Below are positions 16,306 through 24,657 of a stretch of DNA of 42,688 nt, one piece after another; within the stretch, counting starts at the first letter, position 1; each line of letters starts with the position of its first letter. Under the pieces are notes generated by a model that was given only the letters and a program-made list of their open reading frames with translations, made no database searches and was not told where the DNA came from. Position numbers and translations under genes: made by a program. Source of the DNA: Acidobacteriaceae bacterium (GTDB taxonomy: Bacteria; Acidobacteriota; Terriglobia; Terriglobales; Acidobacteriaceae); NCBI GenBank assembly GCA_903642265.1, contig CAHJWN010000032.1, positions 1 to 42,688 on the forward strand. Reading direction: 5' to 3'.

Positions 16306-17040
16306 CTAAGCTCGGGCGATCAATATTCGCTCAACGTGGCAGAGGTCCTCAAGTGTGTCGACGCCGATAGTGTCGAGTTCCGTCGGTGCGACGTGGAGGT
16401 TGAAGCCATTCTCGAGCAGGCGAAGTTGTTCAAGGCGCTCGGTAAGCTCCAGGTGCGAGGGTGCAAGGGCGGCAAAGCGGTTCAGTGCGGCTCTGCGATA
16501 TGCGTAGAGGCCGATGTGCTTCCAGTAGTCCGCAATGCCGGTCGCATCGCGATCGTAGGGGATAGTGGCGCGTGAGAAGTAGAGGGCGCGCCCGTCAAGT
16601 GCGGTAACTACCTTGACTGCGTTCGGGTTCGTGATGTTTTCAGGAGTGCAGAGAACTCTGAGCGTGGTTACATCGACATGAGACTGTGCAAACGGGGCAA
16701 GCAGCGCGGTAATGTGGCCGGGGTTCAGCAGCGGCTCGTCGCCCTGGATGTTGACGTAGATCTCGGCATCGCGAAGCTGGGCCACTGCGTGGACGCGGTC
16801 TGTTCCGCTGGGGAGAGCGGGGCTAGTGAGCTCGACCGGCCAGTGGTTCTCTTTGCAAAGACAGACAATTTCATCGGCATCGGTGGCAACGACAATGTCA
16901 TCGAGTTCCGGGCAGGCACGGGCGGCTTCGTAGACCCAGGCGAGCATCGGCTTGCCTGCGATCTCGCGGAGAACTTTGCGCGGCAGCCGGGTCGAGGCAA
17001 GACGAGCTGGGATTACACCGAGGGTGCGAATGGTGTGCAT
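16306..17040 (-). CDS. kdsB: 3-deoxy-manno-octulosonate cytidylyltransferase (CMP-Kdo synthetase)
   Basis: Activates Kdo as CMP-Kdo for lipid A inner-core assembly, marking a Gram-negative lipopolysaccharide-type envelope. The 244 residues carry LGVIPARLASTRLPRKVL with the CTP-binding loop, KPMLAWVYEAA, VVATDADEI, LPSGTDRVHAVA, YVNIQGDEPLLNP with metal-binding Asp, and YFSRATIPYDRD, then IGLYAYRRAALNRFAAL and LEQLRLLENG. All are canonical for KdsB. The gene stands alone on the minus strand; the next gene upstream on that strand starts 93 bases away. Confidence 0.96.
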   Translation of the reverse strand: MHTIRTLGVIPARLASTRLPRKVLREIAGKPMLAWVYEAARACPELDDIVVATDADEIVCLCKENHWPVELTSPALPSGTDRVHAVAQLRDAEIYVNIQGDEPLLNPGHITALLAPFAQSHVDVTTLRVLCTPENITNPNAVKVVTALDGRALYFSRATIPYDRDATGIADYWKHIGLYAYRRAALNRFAALAPSHLELTERLEQLRLLENGFNLHVAPTELDTIGVDTLEDLCHVERILIARA

Positions 17041-17132
17041 AGGCTAGTAGGGAATCAGTGAGAGTCTATGGTGGTCAAACCACATCTCAGATCGAGATAT
17101 GGGGAACCGATTCTGTGGTCGCTGGCTTGCAT

Positions 17133-17876
17133 TTACAAAATGTTGACGGCGCGGGCGGCTAGAAGGACGACGGTGGCAAATGAGATCAGCGCCTGGATCA
17201 TCATCAGGACCTTGGCCCAGCGGGAAAGCACCGGGCAATCGGTGGGCGAAAAGGCGGTGCTGGTGTTGAACGCGATGAAGAGGTAGTCAATGAAGCCAGG
17301 GCTCCAGCACTGCTCGCCCATCTCGACACGCGCACTTTGATCGAGCGTCATCTGCGGAAAGAGGAAGGCGCCATCGGTGTGGACGCCCTGAAGGTCGCGA
17401 GCGTTCGGGCCACCGCCGTCGAGTCGCCAGTACCATGACGCGAAGACCAGGATGTTGGTGAGCCATAGAGCGGCGGCAGAGCGGAGGAGATCCAGAGGCG
17501 ACTGCTTATGCGATGGAAGCGCGGCGACGAGCCGGTAGAGCGACCACGCCATGTCGAGCGTGATGACCGACGTGAGGATGTAGCCAAAGATCTGGTTGAC
17601 TTTATGAAGCTTTCTGCGCAGGGTCACTACCGTGGGCACGAGGAATATTCCGACTACAAGCAGCAGAAGCCATGCGGGGCCCAGTGAGAGGCCTTCCGGC
17701 AATGCAAGCCTAAGGCCGCCTACGGCCAGGACCGCCACGATGGCTGGCCAGCGCGGTTCCGGATCTTTCTTGCCAGAGGAACTCATGGCGTCGCCAACTG
17801 CCTGCGTCGCCGATTGGGCCATCTCGCGAGCGGTTCGATTAGGGGCGGCGGCAGGTTCAGTCGGTGTCTGAGGCAT
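17133..17876 (-). CDS. Predicted polytopic membrane protein with channel-like C-terminus
   Basis: Not assigned to a named family with confidence. The 247-residue protein has a hydrophilic N-terminal 40 residues rich in Ala, Pro and Ser, then about five or six membrane segments (around WPAIVAVLAVGGLRLAL, PAWLLLLVVGIFLVP, IFGYILTSVITLDMAWS and AAALWLTNILVFASWYW). A final pair contains DYLFIAFNTSTAFSPTDC followed by WAKVLMMIQALISFATVVLL, a layout like the pore-loop and last helix of DUF1345 or two-helix potassium channel domains, but without the TVGYGD filter. Neighbours give no functional hint. Confidence 0.7.
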   Translation of the reverse strand: MPQTPTEPAAAPNRTAREMAQSATQAVGDAMSSSGKKDPEPRWPAIVAVLAVGGLRLALPEGLSLGPAWLLLLVVGIFLVPTVVTLRRKLHKVNQIFGYILTSVITLDMAWSLYRLVAALPSHKQSPLDLLRSAAALWLTNILVFASWYWRLDGGGPNARDLQGVHTDGAFLFPQMTLDQSARVEMGEQCWSPGFIDYLFIAFNTSTAFSPTDCPVLSRWAKVLMMIQALISFATVVLLAARAVNIL

Positions 17877-18042
17877 GATGATGCTTTTATGATGCCTACG
17901 TGTCGGCGATGGAGCAAGCGTCGTTTACCCGATGGGGGGATTGAAGTATCATCAGAGATGGCCGCAATGGGATTTGGTTCCATGCGATTTGTCGAGGCGA
18001 TATCGGCCTGGCGATGCGGTCTCTCTTCTTCTACAGCACCGT

Positions 18043-18119
18043 GGCGGTGTAGCTCAGATGGTTAGAGCGACGGACTCATAACCCGTAGGTCGGCAGTTCG
18101 ATTCTGCCCACCGCCACCA
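18043..18119 (+). tRNA. tRNA with CAU anticodon (elongator tRNA-Met, possibly tRNA-Ile2)
   Basis: 77 bases with CCA encoded. Acceptor stem GGCGGTG (18043-18049) pairs perfectly with CACCGCC (18109-18115), followed by A and CCA. The D arm is GCTC...GAGC, the anticodon loop CTCATAA gives anticodon CAU, the variable loop is AGGTC, and the T arm is GGCAG-TTCGATT-CTGCC. The fully paired acceptor end excludes initiator tRNA. Met and lysidine-modified Ile2 are hard to separate by eye; Met is more likely from the similarity to elongator tRNAs. The anticodon stem ACGGA/CCCGT ends in an A-C mismatch next to the loop. Confidence 0.95.
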
Positions 18120-18170
18120 ACTTCGTCTCAAGTGCTTCGACATGGATAGGCATTGCCATAGACTCAGGGC

Positions 18171-19466
18171 ATGCCTCCAAGCAAACGCAGAGCTCCCGTC
18201 TGGTTGATGGGCCTATCGAACGCTACTTTTGGCCTGGTGGGCGGATTCATCGTGCTGCCATTGCCGCAGATGCTGGCCTCTGAAGGTCTTGGAGCGGCGA
18301 AGATTGCGGCTGTAAGTGCGGCCTGCCTTTCGCCGGGATTCTGGGTATTTCTATTCGGACCGCTGCTTGACCTGAGATTCAGCCGGCGCTTCTACGCCAC
18401 ACTTTTTGCCATGCTCTCAGGGTTGGGACTCGCACTTGCGGTGGCGCTGAAGGCAAATCTACTGGTGCTCGAGGTCTCGGTGATGATTTCCTATGCTGCG
18501 GCTGTCCTGAACTCGAATGCGCTGGGCGGATGGCTGGGCGCGATCCTGCCCCAGGTCGCTGAAGAGGATCGGGACCGGCCCAATCACGAGGCTGTGCGGC
18601 TCGGCGCATGGACGCAGGTAGGGAGCTTTATCGGCGGAGGAACCATTGCGCTGCTGACGGGCGAGTTTCTGCGGGTGTTTCCGCTACGGATGGCGGCGGT
18701 GTTGATCGGACTGCTGGTCATGTTGCCTGCAGCGGTCTTTCCATGGATTCCACTGCCGGTCGAAGGTATCGATGGCGCACGGCGGCGGACCGCAGTCGAG
18801 AGTTTTGGAGAGCTGTTTCAGGACCTGCGGCAACTTCTAAAACGTGGAGAGGTCTGGTGGGTCATGGCGCTCTTCATTGCGCCGACAGGGTCATTTGCGT
18901 TGACCAATCAATTGGGCGGGGTCGCCCGCGACTTCCACGCGTCGGACGCGTTTGTGAGCCGAATGGGCGGAGTTGTGCTGTCGTTTGCGGGAGCGACGGT
19001 GTGCCTGCTGCTGCCGGTCTTCGCGCGGTGGATCAAACCCCTGCCGCTTTACCTTGCGATCGGCACGACGGGCAGCCTGTTCACGCTGGCTTTGCTGCTG
19101 CTGCCGCGAACTCCGGCGGCGTTTGCCGTCGCGTTTATGGCGGAAAACGTCGTCCAGGCATTAAGTTTTACGGCAGCGGTGGCGATTTGCCTGTCGACGA
19201 TTGGAAGCGGCAATCCGCTGGCGGCGACGCAGTTCACCTTGCTGACCTCGGCAACGGTGTTGCCCATTCTGTACATGGGCGTGCTCGATGGAAGAGCGTA
19301 TACCGGGCTGCGCGGTGTAAGCGGGCTCAGCGGAATGTACCTGTGGGACGGGTGCCTGAGCCTGGCAAGCTGCGTGGTGATGGGTTATGCGATGTGGCGG
19401 TGGCGAGGCAGGGCTGGTCTGGAAAGCAACGCGCAATTCCTGCGGGCGCCTGCGAAAGTGCTCTAG
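18171..19466 (+). CDS. MFS permease, possibly AmpG/PAT-like
   Basis: A 431-residue integral membrane transporter with about 12 hydrophobic segments in two halves separated by a hydrophilic loop (around residues 200-225). The loop after helix 2 reads FGPLLDLRFSRRFY, a variant of the MFS motif A region that resembles the PLLD pattern of AmpG and related PAT-family permeases. The substrate is not identifiable; AmpG-like uptake of muropeptides would fit the peptidoglycan genes in this window but is a guess. It begins 51 bases after the tRNA, and the S41-like gene starts 112 bases after its stop on the same strand. Confidence 0.82.
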   Translation: MPPSKRRAPVWLMGLSNATFGLVGGFIVLPLPQMLASEGLGAAKIAAVSAACLSPGFWVFLFGPLLDLRFSRRFYATLFAMLSGLGLALAVALKANLLVLEVSVMISYAAAVLNSNALGGWLGAILPQVAEEDRDRPNHEAVRLGAWTQVGSFIGGGTIALLTGEFLRVFPLRMAAVLIGLLVMLPAAVFPWIPLPVEGIDGARRRTAVESFGELFQDLRQLLKRGEVWWVMALFIAPTGSFALTNQLGGVARDFHASDAFVSRMGGVVLSFAGATVCLLLPVFARWIKPLPLYLAIGTTGSLFTLALLLLPRTPAAFAVAFMAENVVQALSFTAAVAICLSTIGSGNPLAATQFTLLTSATVLPILYMGVLDGRAYTGLRGVSGLSGMYLWDGCLSLASCVVMGYAMWRWRGRAGLESNAQFLRAPAKVL

Positions 19467-19578
19467 AAAGCGAAATTGCTTTAGAATACGTCTAACCGCA
19501 ATGCAAGTTCGGTAGATGTGAACAGGACAGCAGACTGGCCGAGGTCGTCTGCAAAGCTGGATTTGGAGACTGCGACCT

Positions 19579-20832
19579 ATGCCTAAGATTTCAAAGATGC
19601 TGCTGCTGGCCGCCTCGGCTGTTCTGGTCCTGACGATATTCATGGGTGTGAATGCGAGCGGGGTGAGCGCGGCCTCCGATACGCAGGAGGGTGCGTATAG
19701 CCAGATCAATGTGTACCGCGAGGTGCTCGGGCATATTCAGAACGATTACGTTGAAGAGCCTAATCTCGCGTCCGTAACCAATGGAGCACTGCGCGGGTTG
19801 TTGGAGTCGCTTGATGCGGACTCGAGCTACCTGTCGCCTGACGATTACAAGCTCTACAAGTTGGATATGGCGAAGAGCGCGAAGGCGCAGGTTGGGATCA
19901 ACGTCTCGAAGCGCTTCGGCTACGCCAATGTGGTGTCGGTAGTGCCGGGCAGCCCGGCGGAGAAGGGGAGCCTGGTCGATGGCGACATCATCGAGGCCAT
20001 TGATGGACACGACACCCGTGACATTCCGCTGGCGATGATCCAGAAGATGCTTGAAGGACAGCCGGGAACCGAGGTTGCCGTTTCAGTAGTGCGGCAGCGG
20101 AAACCGGAACCAGAGAAGATTGAGCTGACCCGGTCAATCACAGTGCAGCCGGCAGTGCAGGACGCCATGTACGACGGTTTCAGCATTCTGTACTTGAAGC
20201 CGGGGATTCTCGATCATGAGCATGTGCAGCAGATTGAATCGAAGCTTAAAGGCATGAAGAGCGCCGGGAACAAGAAGGTGCTGCTCGATCTGCGGGACGT
20301 CTCGGCGGGCGACATGGCAGAAGCGACGCGGCTGGCGAACTTTTTGCTGAAGTCTGGAACGATCGGCAGTTTGGAAGGGCAGCAGGTTGCGAAAGTTACG
20401 TTTACAGCTGATCCTTCAAAGGTGATTGTCCCGGCAGCACCTGCGGTTGTGCTTGTAAACCATGGAACGGCGGGGCCAGCGGAGCTGGTGGCTGCGGCGC
20501 TGCTCGAGAACAAGCGCGCAGATCTGGTGGGCGAAAAGACGTTTGGCGAAGGTACACAGCAGAAAACGTTCGAGCTGCCGGATGGTGCCGCACTCATCCT
20601 TTCGGTGGCTAAATACGAGACGCCTTCGGGCAAGAAGCTGCAGGATGATGGTGTGACGCCGGGAGTGCTGGTGGCTTCAGCGACGGTAGAGCCTGGTGGA
20701 GATTCAGAGGATGCTGCAGGGCAGCCAATCGTCGGATCGACACCAGCACCTGTAGCACCGGCCAAGCCGGTGGTAGCTGTGGATGAGCAATTGACGAAGG
20801 CGTTGGACCTGCTGAAAGCCAAAACGGCCTAG
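19579..20832 (+). CDS. S41 (C-terminal processing peptidase) homologue lacking the catalytic dyad
   Basis: Exported protein with the CtpA/Tsp domain order: signal peptide (MPKISKMLLLAASAVLVLTI), N-terminal helical region with LDADSSYLSPDDYKLY, a PDZ domain (about residues 95-175, VVSVVPGSPAEKGSLVDGD), then the S41 core. In active enzymes the nucleophile Ser and general-base Lys lie 25 residues apart in SASASE and TFGKG (Ser430/Lys455 in E. coli Tsp). Here those segments read GTAGPAE and TFGEG, placing Gly299 and Glu324 at the two positions, again 25 apart. The protein is therefore probably not a protease but a binding or regulatory relative. A Pro/Ala-rich C-terminal stretch follows. The PBP1A gene lies 151 bases downstream. 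Confidence 0.88.
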   Translation: MPKISKMLLLAASAVLVLTIFMGVNASGVSAASDTQEGAYSQINVYREVLGHIQNDYVEEPNLASVTNGALRGLLESLDADSSYLSPDDYKLYKLDMAKSAKAQVGINVSKRFGYANVVSVVPGSPAEKGSLVDGDIIEAIDGHDTRDIPLAMIQKMLEGQPGTEVAVSVVRQRKPEPEKIELTRSITVQPAVQDAMYDGFSILYLKPGILDHEHVQQIESKLKGMKSAGNKKVLLDLRDVSAGDMAEATRLANFLLKSGTIGSLEGQQVAKVTFTADPSKVIVPAAPAVVLVNHGTAGPAELVAAALLENKRADLVGEKTFGEGTQQKTFELPDGAALILSVAKYETPSGKKLQDDGVTPGVLVASATVEPGGDSEDAAGQPIVGSTPAPVAPAKPVVAVDEQLTKALDLLKAKTA

Positions 20833-20983
20833 GATCCAGACCACTCGGCCTCGCAATGGGCACACTTCGACTCTCGCTCCGGACATGTTCAGAGACAGGC
20901 GGCAGCGCATGGCGTCGTGCTAGCCTGAAAGAGCCGTGCAGAGCTTCGAACACTATTCTGGCGATGAAGGAACCGGAGCAACT

Positions 20984-23455
20984 ATGGCGCCGGAGTCTGT
21001 CGTTGCCTCGAACCGGTCAAGGTCAAACGAGACCGCTGATCGGAACGTCCAGCCTGATCCTTCAGGCTCGGAAGAGCCGCCCAGTAAGCATCGGGTGGCA
21101 AGGATTACCTTTTTTCTTCTGCTTGGCGTATCAGCTGTTTTTGGCGCAATGTGCGGGCTGATGCTGGTGTACTCGGTTGACCTGCCGCAGATGGATGATC
21201 TGGTGCGGTATCGGCCAAGCACGACAAGCACGCTCTACGACATCCACGGTAAGGCATTTGGGACTTTTGCGTTGGAGCGGCGGGTGGTGGTGCCGTATTC
21301 CGAGCTGCCCTCAAACCTGCGGAACGCCATTATCTCAATCGAGGACAAGAGCTTCGAGAAGAACTGGGGAGTGAATCTACTTCGCGCGGTAGGTGCGGCG
21401 TATCGCGATTTGCATTCGAAAGGGCGGGCGCAGGGGGCGTCGACGCTGACGATGCAGCTGGCGAGGAATCTTTTTCTTTCGTCCGAAAAGACCTACGGGC
21501 GGAAGCTCCAGGAGGTAGTGCTGTCGGTGCAGATTGAACGGCGGTTTACCAAAGAGCAGATCTTTGCTCTTTATGCAAACCAGATCTACCTGGGCCATGG
21601 AACGTACGGGTTCGAGGCAGGGAGCGAGTTTTACTTTAGCAAGCATGTCAAGGACCTGACGCTGCCGGAGGCGGCGCTGCTCGCGGCGCTGCCGAAAGGG
21701 CCCGAGGCGTATTCGCCAATTAGGAATCCCGAGAAGGCGCTGAAGCGGCGCAACCTTGTTCTAAGCGAGATGCAGCATGACGGGAAGCTTACGGCGGCTG
21801 AGGCGCAGGCGGCTGAGGCGGCTCCGCTGGGGCTGAGGATTGAGGCACCCGCGAACTCGATTGCGCCGTACTTTGTCGAAGAGGTGAGGCGGCAGTTAGA
21901 GAAACAATATGGCGTCGAGGAGGTGCACGGCGCGGGGTTGCGGGTGGATACGACAATCGATCTCGACCTGCAGGCAGTAGCGAATAAGGCAGTGCTGGAC
22001 GGCACGGCAACATATGAGCGCCGTCGGGGGTGGCAGGGAGATTTGCAGAATGTGGTGCTGGCAGGGCTTGATGCGGACCTTTATCGGCATCCCGATTGGA
22101 CGCAGCCAGTGGTGGAAGGCAGCTATCTTCATGCCCTGGTACAGGAAGTTGCGGCCGATCATGTCGGTGTAAAGATCGGCGTGAAGCGGGCGGTGCTGAA
22201 GCAGGCGGACTGGCGGTGGACGCAGTTTCCTTCGGCAGACACCTTTCTGAAGACGGGCGATCTGATCTATGTCAAGGTGGACAAGCTGCTGCCGGACGGG
22301 ACCGTTCATGCGCTTCTGGAGCAGGATTCCGGTGCGCAGGCATCGATGATGGCGATGGATAATTCGAACGGCGAGGTGCTGGCAATGGTGGGCGGCAGGG
22401 ACTTCGCTATCTCGCAGTACAACCGGGCGACGCAGGCGCAGCGACAGGTCGGATCGTCGTTCAAGCCGTATGTCTATACGACAGCGGTGGAGGATGGCGC
22501 AAAGCCGTTCGACATCATTACAGACGTGCCGACATCGTTCCCGACGCCGGGTGGATGGTATACGCCCCACAATTACGAGGGCGACTACAAGGGTGCGATG
22601 ACGCTGCTAAGTGCGTTTGCGGAGTCGCGCAATATTCCGGCGCTGAAACTCGCGCACAAGGAAGGGATCACAAAGGTGATCGAGACGGCGCACCGCTTCG
22701 GCATCACGAGCAACATCCCGGCGTTTCTGCCGGTGGCGATCGGGTCGGCGGACATCACGTTGGCTGAGCAGGTGGGGGCTTACAGCGTATTTCCAAACGA
22801 TGGGATAAGGATCGAGCCGCACTACATACGGCGGGTGACGGAGGCGGATGGAACGCCGCTGCGTGAGATTACTCCAGAGGTCAGGGAGGTCATTTCCGTC
22901 GATACTGCGAGAACAATGATGACGCTGCTGAAGGCGGTGGTGACGCAGGGAACAGGTGGCGCGGCGTCGCAACTCCATCATCCGCTGGGCGGGAAGACGG
23001 GAACGACGAACGACTATACGGATGCGTGGTTTGTAGGATTCTCCCCGGGTGTGACGTGCGGAACATGGATCGGATTCGACAATCGGCAGTCGCTGGGTGA
23101 GAAAGAAACCGGAGCAAAGGCGGCATTGCCGATGTGGATGGACTTTATGCGGGCGGCCATTGCTACAAGGCCGAACGAAACGTTTGCTACGCAGGGGGCT
23201 CCTAAGCGGCAGCTCGATGTGGCTGCGCCAAATGCTGCGCCCTCCTCTCCGGAGGATCAGCCGGGCGCGGGAGCGGAGGATGAGGATGTGCCGGTCCCTG
23301 CTCCTGCGTCGAGCGCGCCTGGCGACGGGATGCCCCAGGATGCTCCTTCAGCTCCGGCCACCCCACCGGCGACGTCGCCGACAGGGTCGCTGCCGGTGCG
23401 ACCGGGGATGGTCGGGCCGGCGAAGCAGGATGGAACAGGAAAGCCGGGGGCGTGA
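20984..23455 (+). CDS. Class A penicillin-binding protein (PBP1A-like)
   Basis: A bifunctional peptidoglycan synthase of the inner membrane. From the ATG at 20984 (GGAG five bases upstream) it has 823 residues; a GTG at 20936 is open but has a poorer site. Order: short cytoplasmic tail, one membrane anchor (FFLLLGVSAVFGAMCGLMLV), glycosyltransferase 51 domain with catalytic-Glu motif IEDKSFEKNWGV and GASTLTMQLARNLFL, a linker/OB-like region, then the transpeptidase with SSFK (Ser491 nucleophile, Lys494), ESRN (SxN) and GGKTGTTNDYTDAWF (KTG). The last 90 or so residues are a Pro/Ala-rich tail. It follows the S41-like gene on the same strand. Confidence 0.95.
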   Translation: MAPESVVASNRSRSNETADRNVQPDPSGSEEPPSKHRVARITFFLLLGVSAVFGAMCGLMLVYSVDLPQMDDLVRYRPSTTSTLYDIHGKAFGTFALERRVVVPYSELPSNLRNAIISIEDKSFEKNWGVNLLRAVGAAYRDLHSKGRAQGASTLTMQLARNLFLSSEKTYGRKLQEVVLSVQIERRFTKEQIFALYANQIYLGHGTYGFEAGSEFYFSKHVKDLTLPEAALLAALPKGPEAYSPIRNPEKALKRRNLVLSEMQHDGKLTAAEAQAAEAAPLGLRIEAPANSIAPYFVEEVRRQLEKQYGVEEVHGAGLRVDTTIDLDLQAVANKAVLDGTATYERRRGWQGDLQNVVLAGLDADLYRHPDWTQPVVEGSYLHALVQEVAADHVGVKIGVKRAVLKQADWRWTQFPSADTFLKTGDLIYVKVDKLLPDGTVHALLEQDSGAQASMMAMDNSNGEVLAMVGGRDFAISQYNRATQAQRQVGSSFKPYVYTTAVEDGAKPFDIITDVPTSFPTPGGWYTPHNYEGDYKGAMTLLSAFAESRNIPALKLAHKEGITKVIETAHRFGITSNIPAFLPVAIGSADITLAEQVGAYSVFPNDGIRIEPHYIRRVTEADGTPLREITPEVREVISVDTARTMMTLLKAVVTQGTGGAASQLHHPLGGKTGTTNDYTDAWFVGFSPGVTCGTWIGFDNRQSLGEKETGAKAALPMWMDFMRAAIATRPNETFATQGAPKRQLDVAAPNAAPSSPEDQPGAGAEDEDVPVPAPASSAPGDGMPQDAPSAPATPPATSPTGSLPVRPGMVGPAKQDGTGKPGA

Positions 23456-23535
23456 GGACCCGTCGGGCGGGCCTACAACCCTTTTGGTTTAGGCGTGCGG
23501 GATGTCAAAAGGTCCAAAGCCGGACAATGTGAGCT

Positions 23536-23576
23536 TTCGCTCGATCCTTCGCTCGATCCTTCGCTTCGTTCAGGAT
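23536..23576. repeat. REP-like hairpin with tandem 12-mer duplication (copy A)
   Basis: TTCGCTCGATCC occurs twice in tandem (23536-23547, 23548-23559), running into ATCCTTCGCTTCGTTCAGGAT (ATCCT at 23556-23560, AGGAT at 23572-23576), a small hairpin. It sits between the convergent PBP1A and ribF genes. The core matches other intergenic copies near 25531, 35609 and 42597. Confidence 0.65.
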
Positions 23577-23612
23577 GGCTGCGAGTGCAGCAAGGCGTTC
23601 ATTTTCAGAGAG

Positions 23613-24560
23613 CTAGCGGGTGAGCTTGCAAAGGGTGAAGTAGCGTCTGGCGCGGGTGACGTCTAGGCCGATCTGGGCGCGAAGGGCTTCGGGATTCGGC
23701 CAGCGGATCTCGGGGCGAAGCCGTTTCAGGAAGGTGAGTCGGATTGGGGTGGATTCGTCGAGCACAATCGGGTGGAAGTTGAGCAGGTGAGATTCAACGG
23801 TAAAGGAGTCGGCGCCGAAAGTAGGCCGATTGCCTATGTTAGTGACGGCCTCGAAGATCTCTTGATTGATGACCATGGTGGTGATGTAGACGCCGTTAGC
23901 TGGGAGGAGTTCGGCGTAGGGGGCCAGGTTAATAGTAGGAACTGTGTACTTTGAACCGTAACCGCGGCCAGGGGCAGGTGTACTAAGGATGGTGAACGGA
24001 GCGCCGAGGAGAGCGCGGGCGTGGCTCACCTCTCCAGCGCCAATGAGGGCTCGGATCCGGCTGGAAGAAACGGGTGCTCCGCGGAAGTTCTGGGGGAAGT
24101 AAGTCTTTACAGCGAAACCGAGCTCCATGCCGAGCTGTGCCAGGCTGTCGATGCCGGCCTGGGCGTTGTGGCCAAAGCGAAAGTCTTCTCCTTCGTGGAC
24201 TTCGATAACGTGCGCTCCATCGCGGAGGATCCTGACGGCAAAATCGCGTGCGGTCCACTTGGAGAATGCTGGGTCGAATGGAAGGACGAGCGTGGCATCG
24301 ATGCCGGTAGCGGCGAGGAGGGCGAGCTTTTCTTCAAGCGGGGTGATAAGAGCAAGCGTAGAGGTTTCCGGGCGAAGAACACGGGCGGGATGGGGGTCGA
24401 GGGTGATGGCCAGGGAGGTGGCAGACAGTTCCTTCGCTCGGGCGATGACTTCGGCCATGACCCATTGGTGTCCGCGGTGGACGCCGTCGAAGTTGCCGAT
24501 GGTGGCGACAGTAGGGCCGAAGACTCCGGGGAGCTCGGAAAGGGCGCGGTAGATCTTCAC
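23613..24560 (-). CDS. ribF: Bifunctional riboflavin kinase/FAD synthetase
   Basis: Converts riboflavin to FMN and FMN to FAD. The 315 residues start at a GTG (24560). The N-terminal FAD synthetase domain has VATIGNFDGVHRGHQWVM, HFGH-type motif in FRFGHNAQAG and SSSRIRALIGAGEVSHARAL. The C-terminal kinase domain has GRGYGSKYTVPTINL (a PTIN variant of the usual PTAN), NGVYITTM, NIGNRPTFG and VESHLLNF with the catalytic Glu. Length is normal. It is the last gene of a minus-strand run (ygfZ, DUF1844, PhnP-like, ribF), 97 bases after the PhnP-like gene. FAD supply would serve the flavin-dependent ThyX, though that is not specific. Confidence 0.94.
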   Translation of the reverse strand: MKIYRALSELPGVFGPTVATIGNFDGVHRGHQWVMAEVIARAKELSATSLAITLDPHPARVLRPETSTLALITPLEEKLALLAATGIDATLVLPFDPAFSKWTARDFAVRILRDGAHVIEVHEGEDFRFGHNAQAGIDSLAQLGMELGFAVKTYFPQNFRGAPVSSSRIRALIGAGEVSHARALLGAPFTILSTPAPGRGYGSKYTVPTINLAPYAELLPANGVYITTMVINQEIFEAVTNIGNRPTFGADSFTVESHLLNFHPIVLDESTPIRLTFLKRLRPEIRWPNPEALRAQIGLDVTRARRYFTLCKLTR

Positions 24561-24657
24561 GCGGTGGCCTCGCCTAGGTCGGTGGTAAACCTCTTCAGCG
24601 CATTTGTAGCGCGAACAGGGCGCAGAGCTTTGATCTGAGAGGCCAGGAAGAACACGG

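Noticed and set aside
18043..18119. tRNA gene as an integration site for a genomic island
   Set aside because: No integrase gene and no second copy of the tRNA 3' end in the window; flanking genes look like native chromosome.
23536..23576. Tandem repeats as a possible CRISPR
   Set aside because: Two adjacent 12-base units with no spacers and no cas genes.
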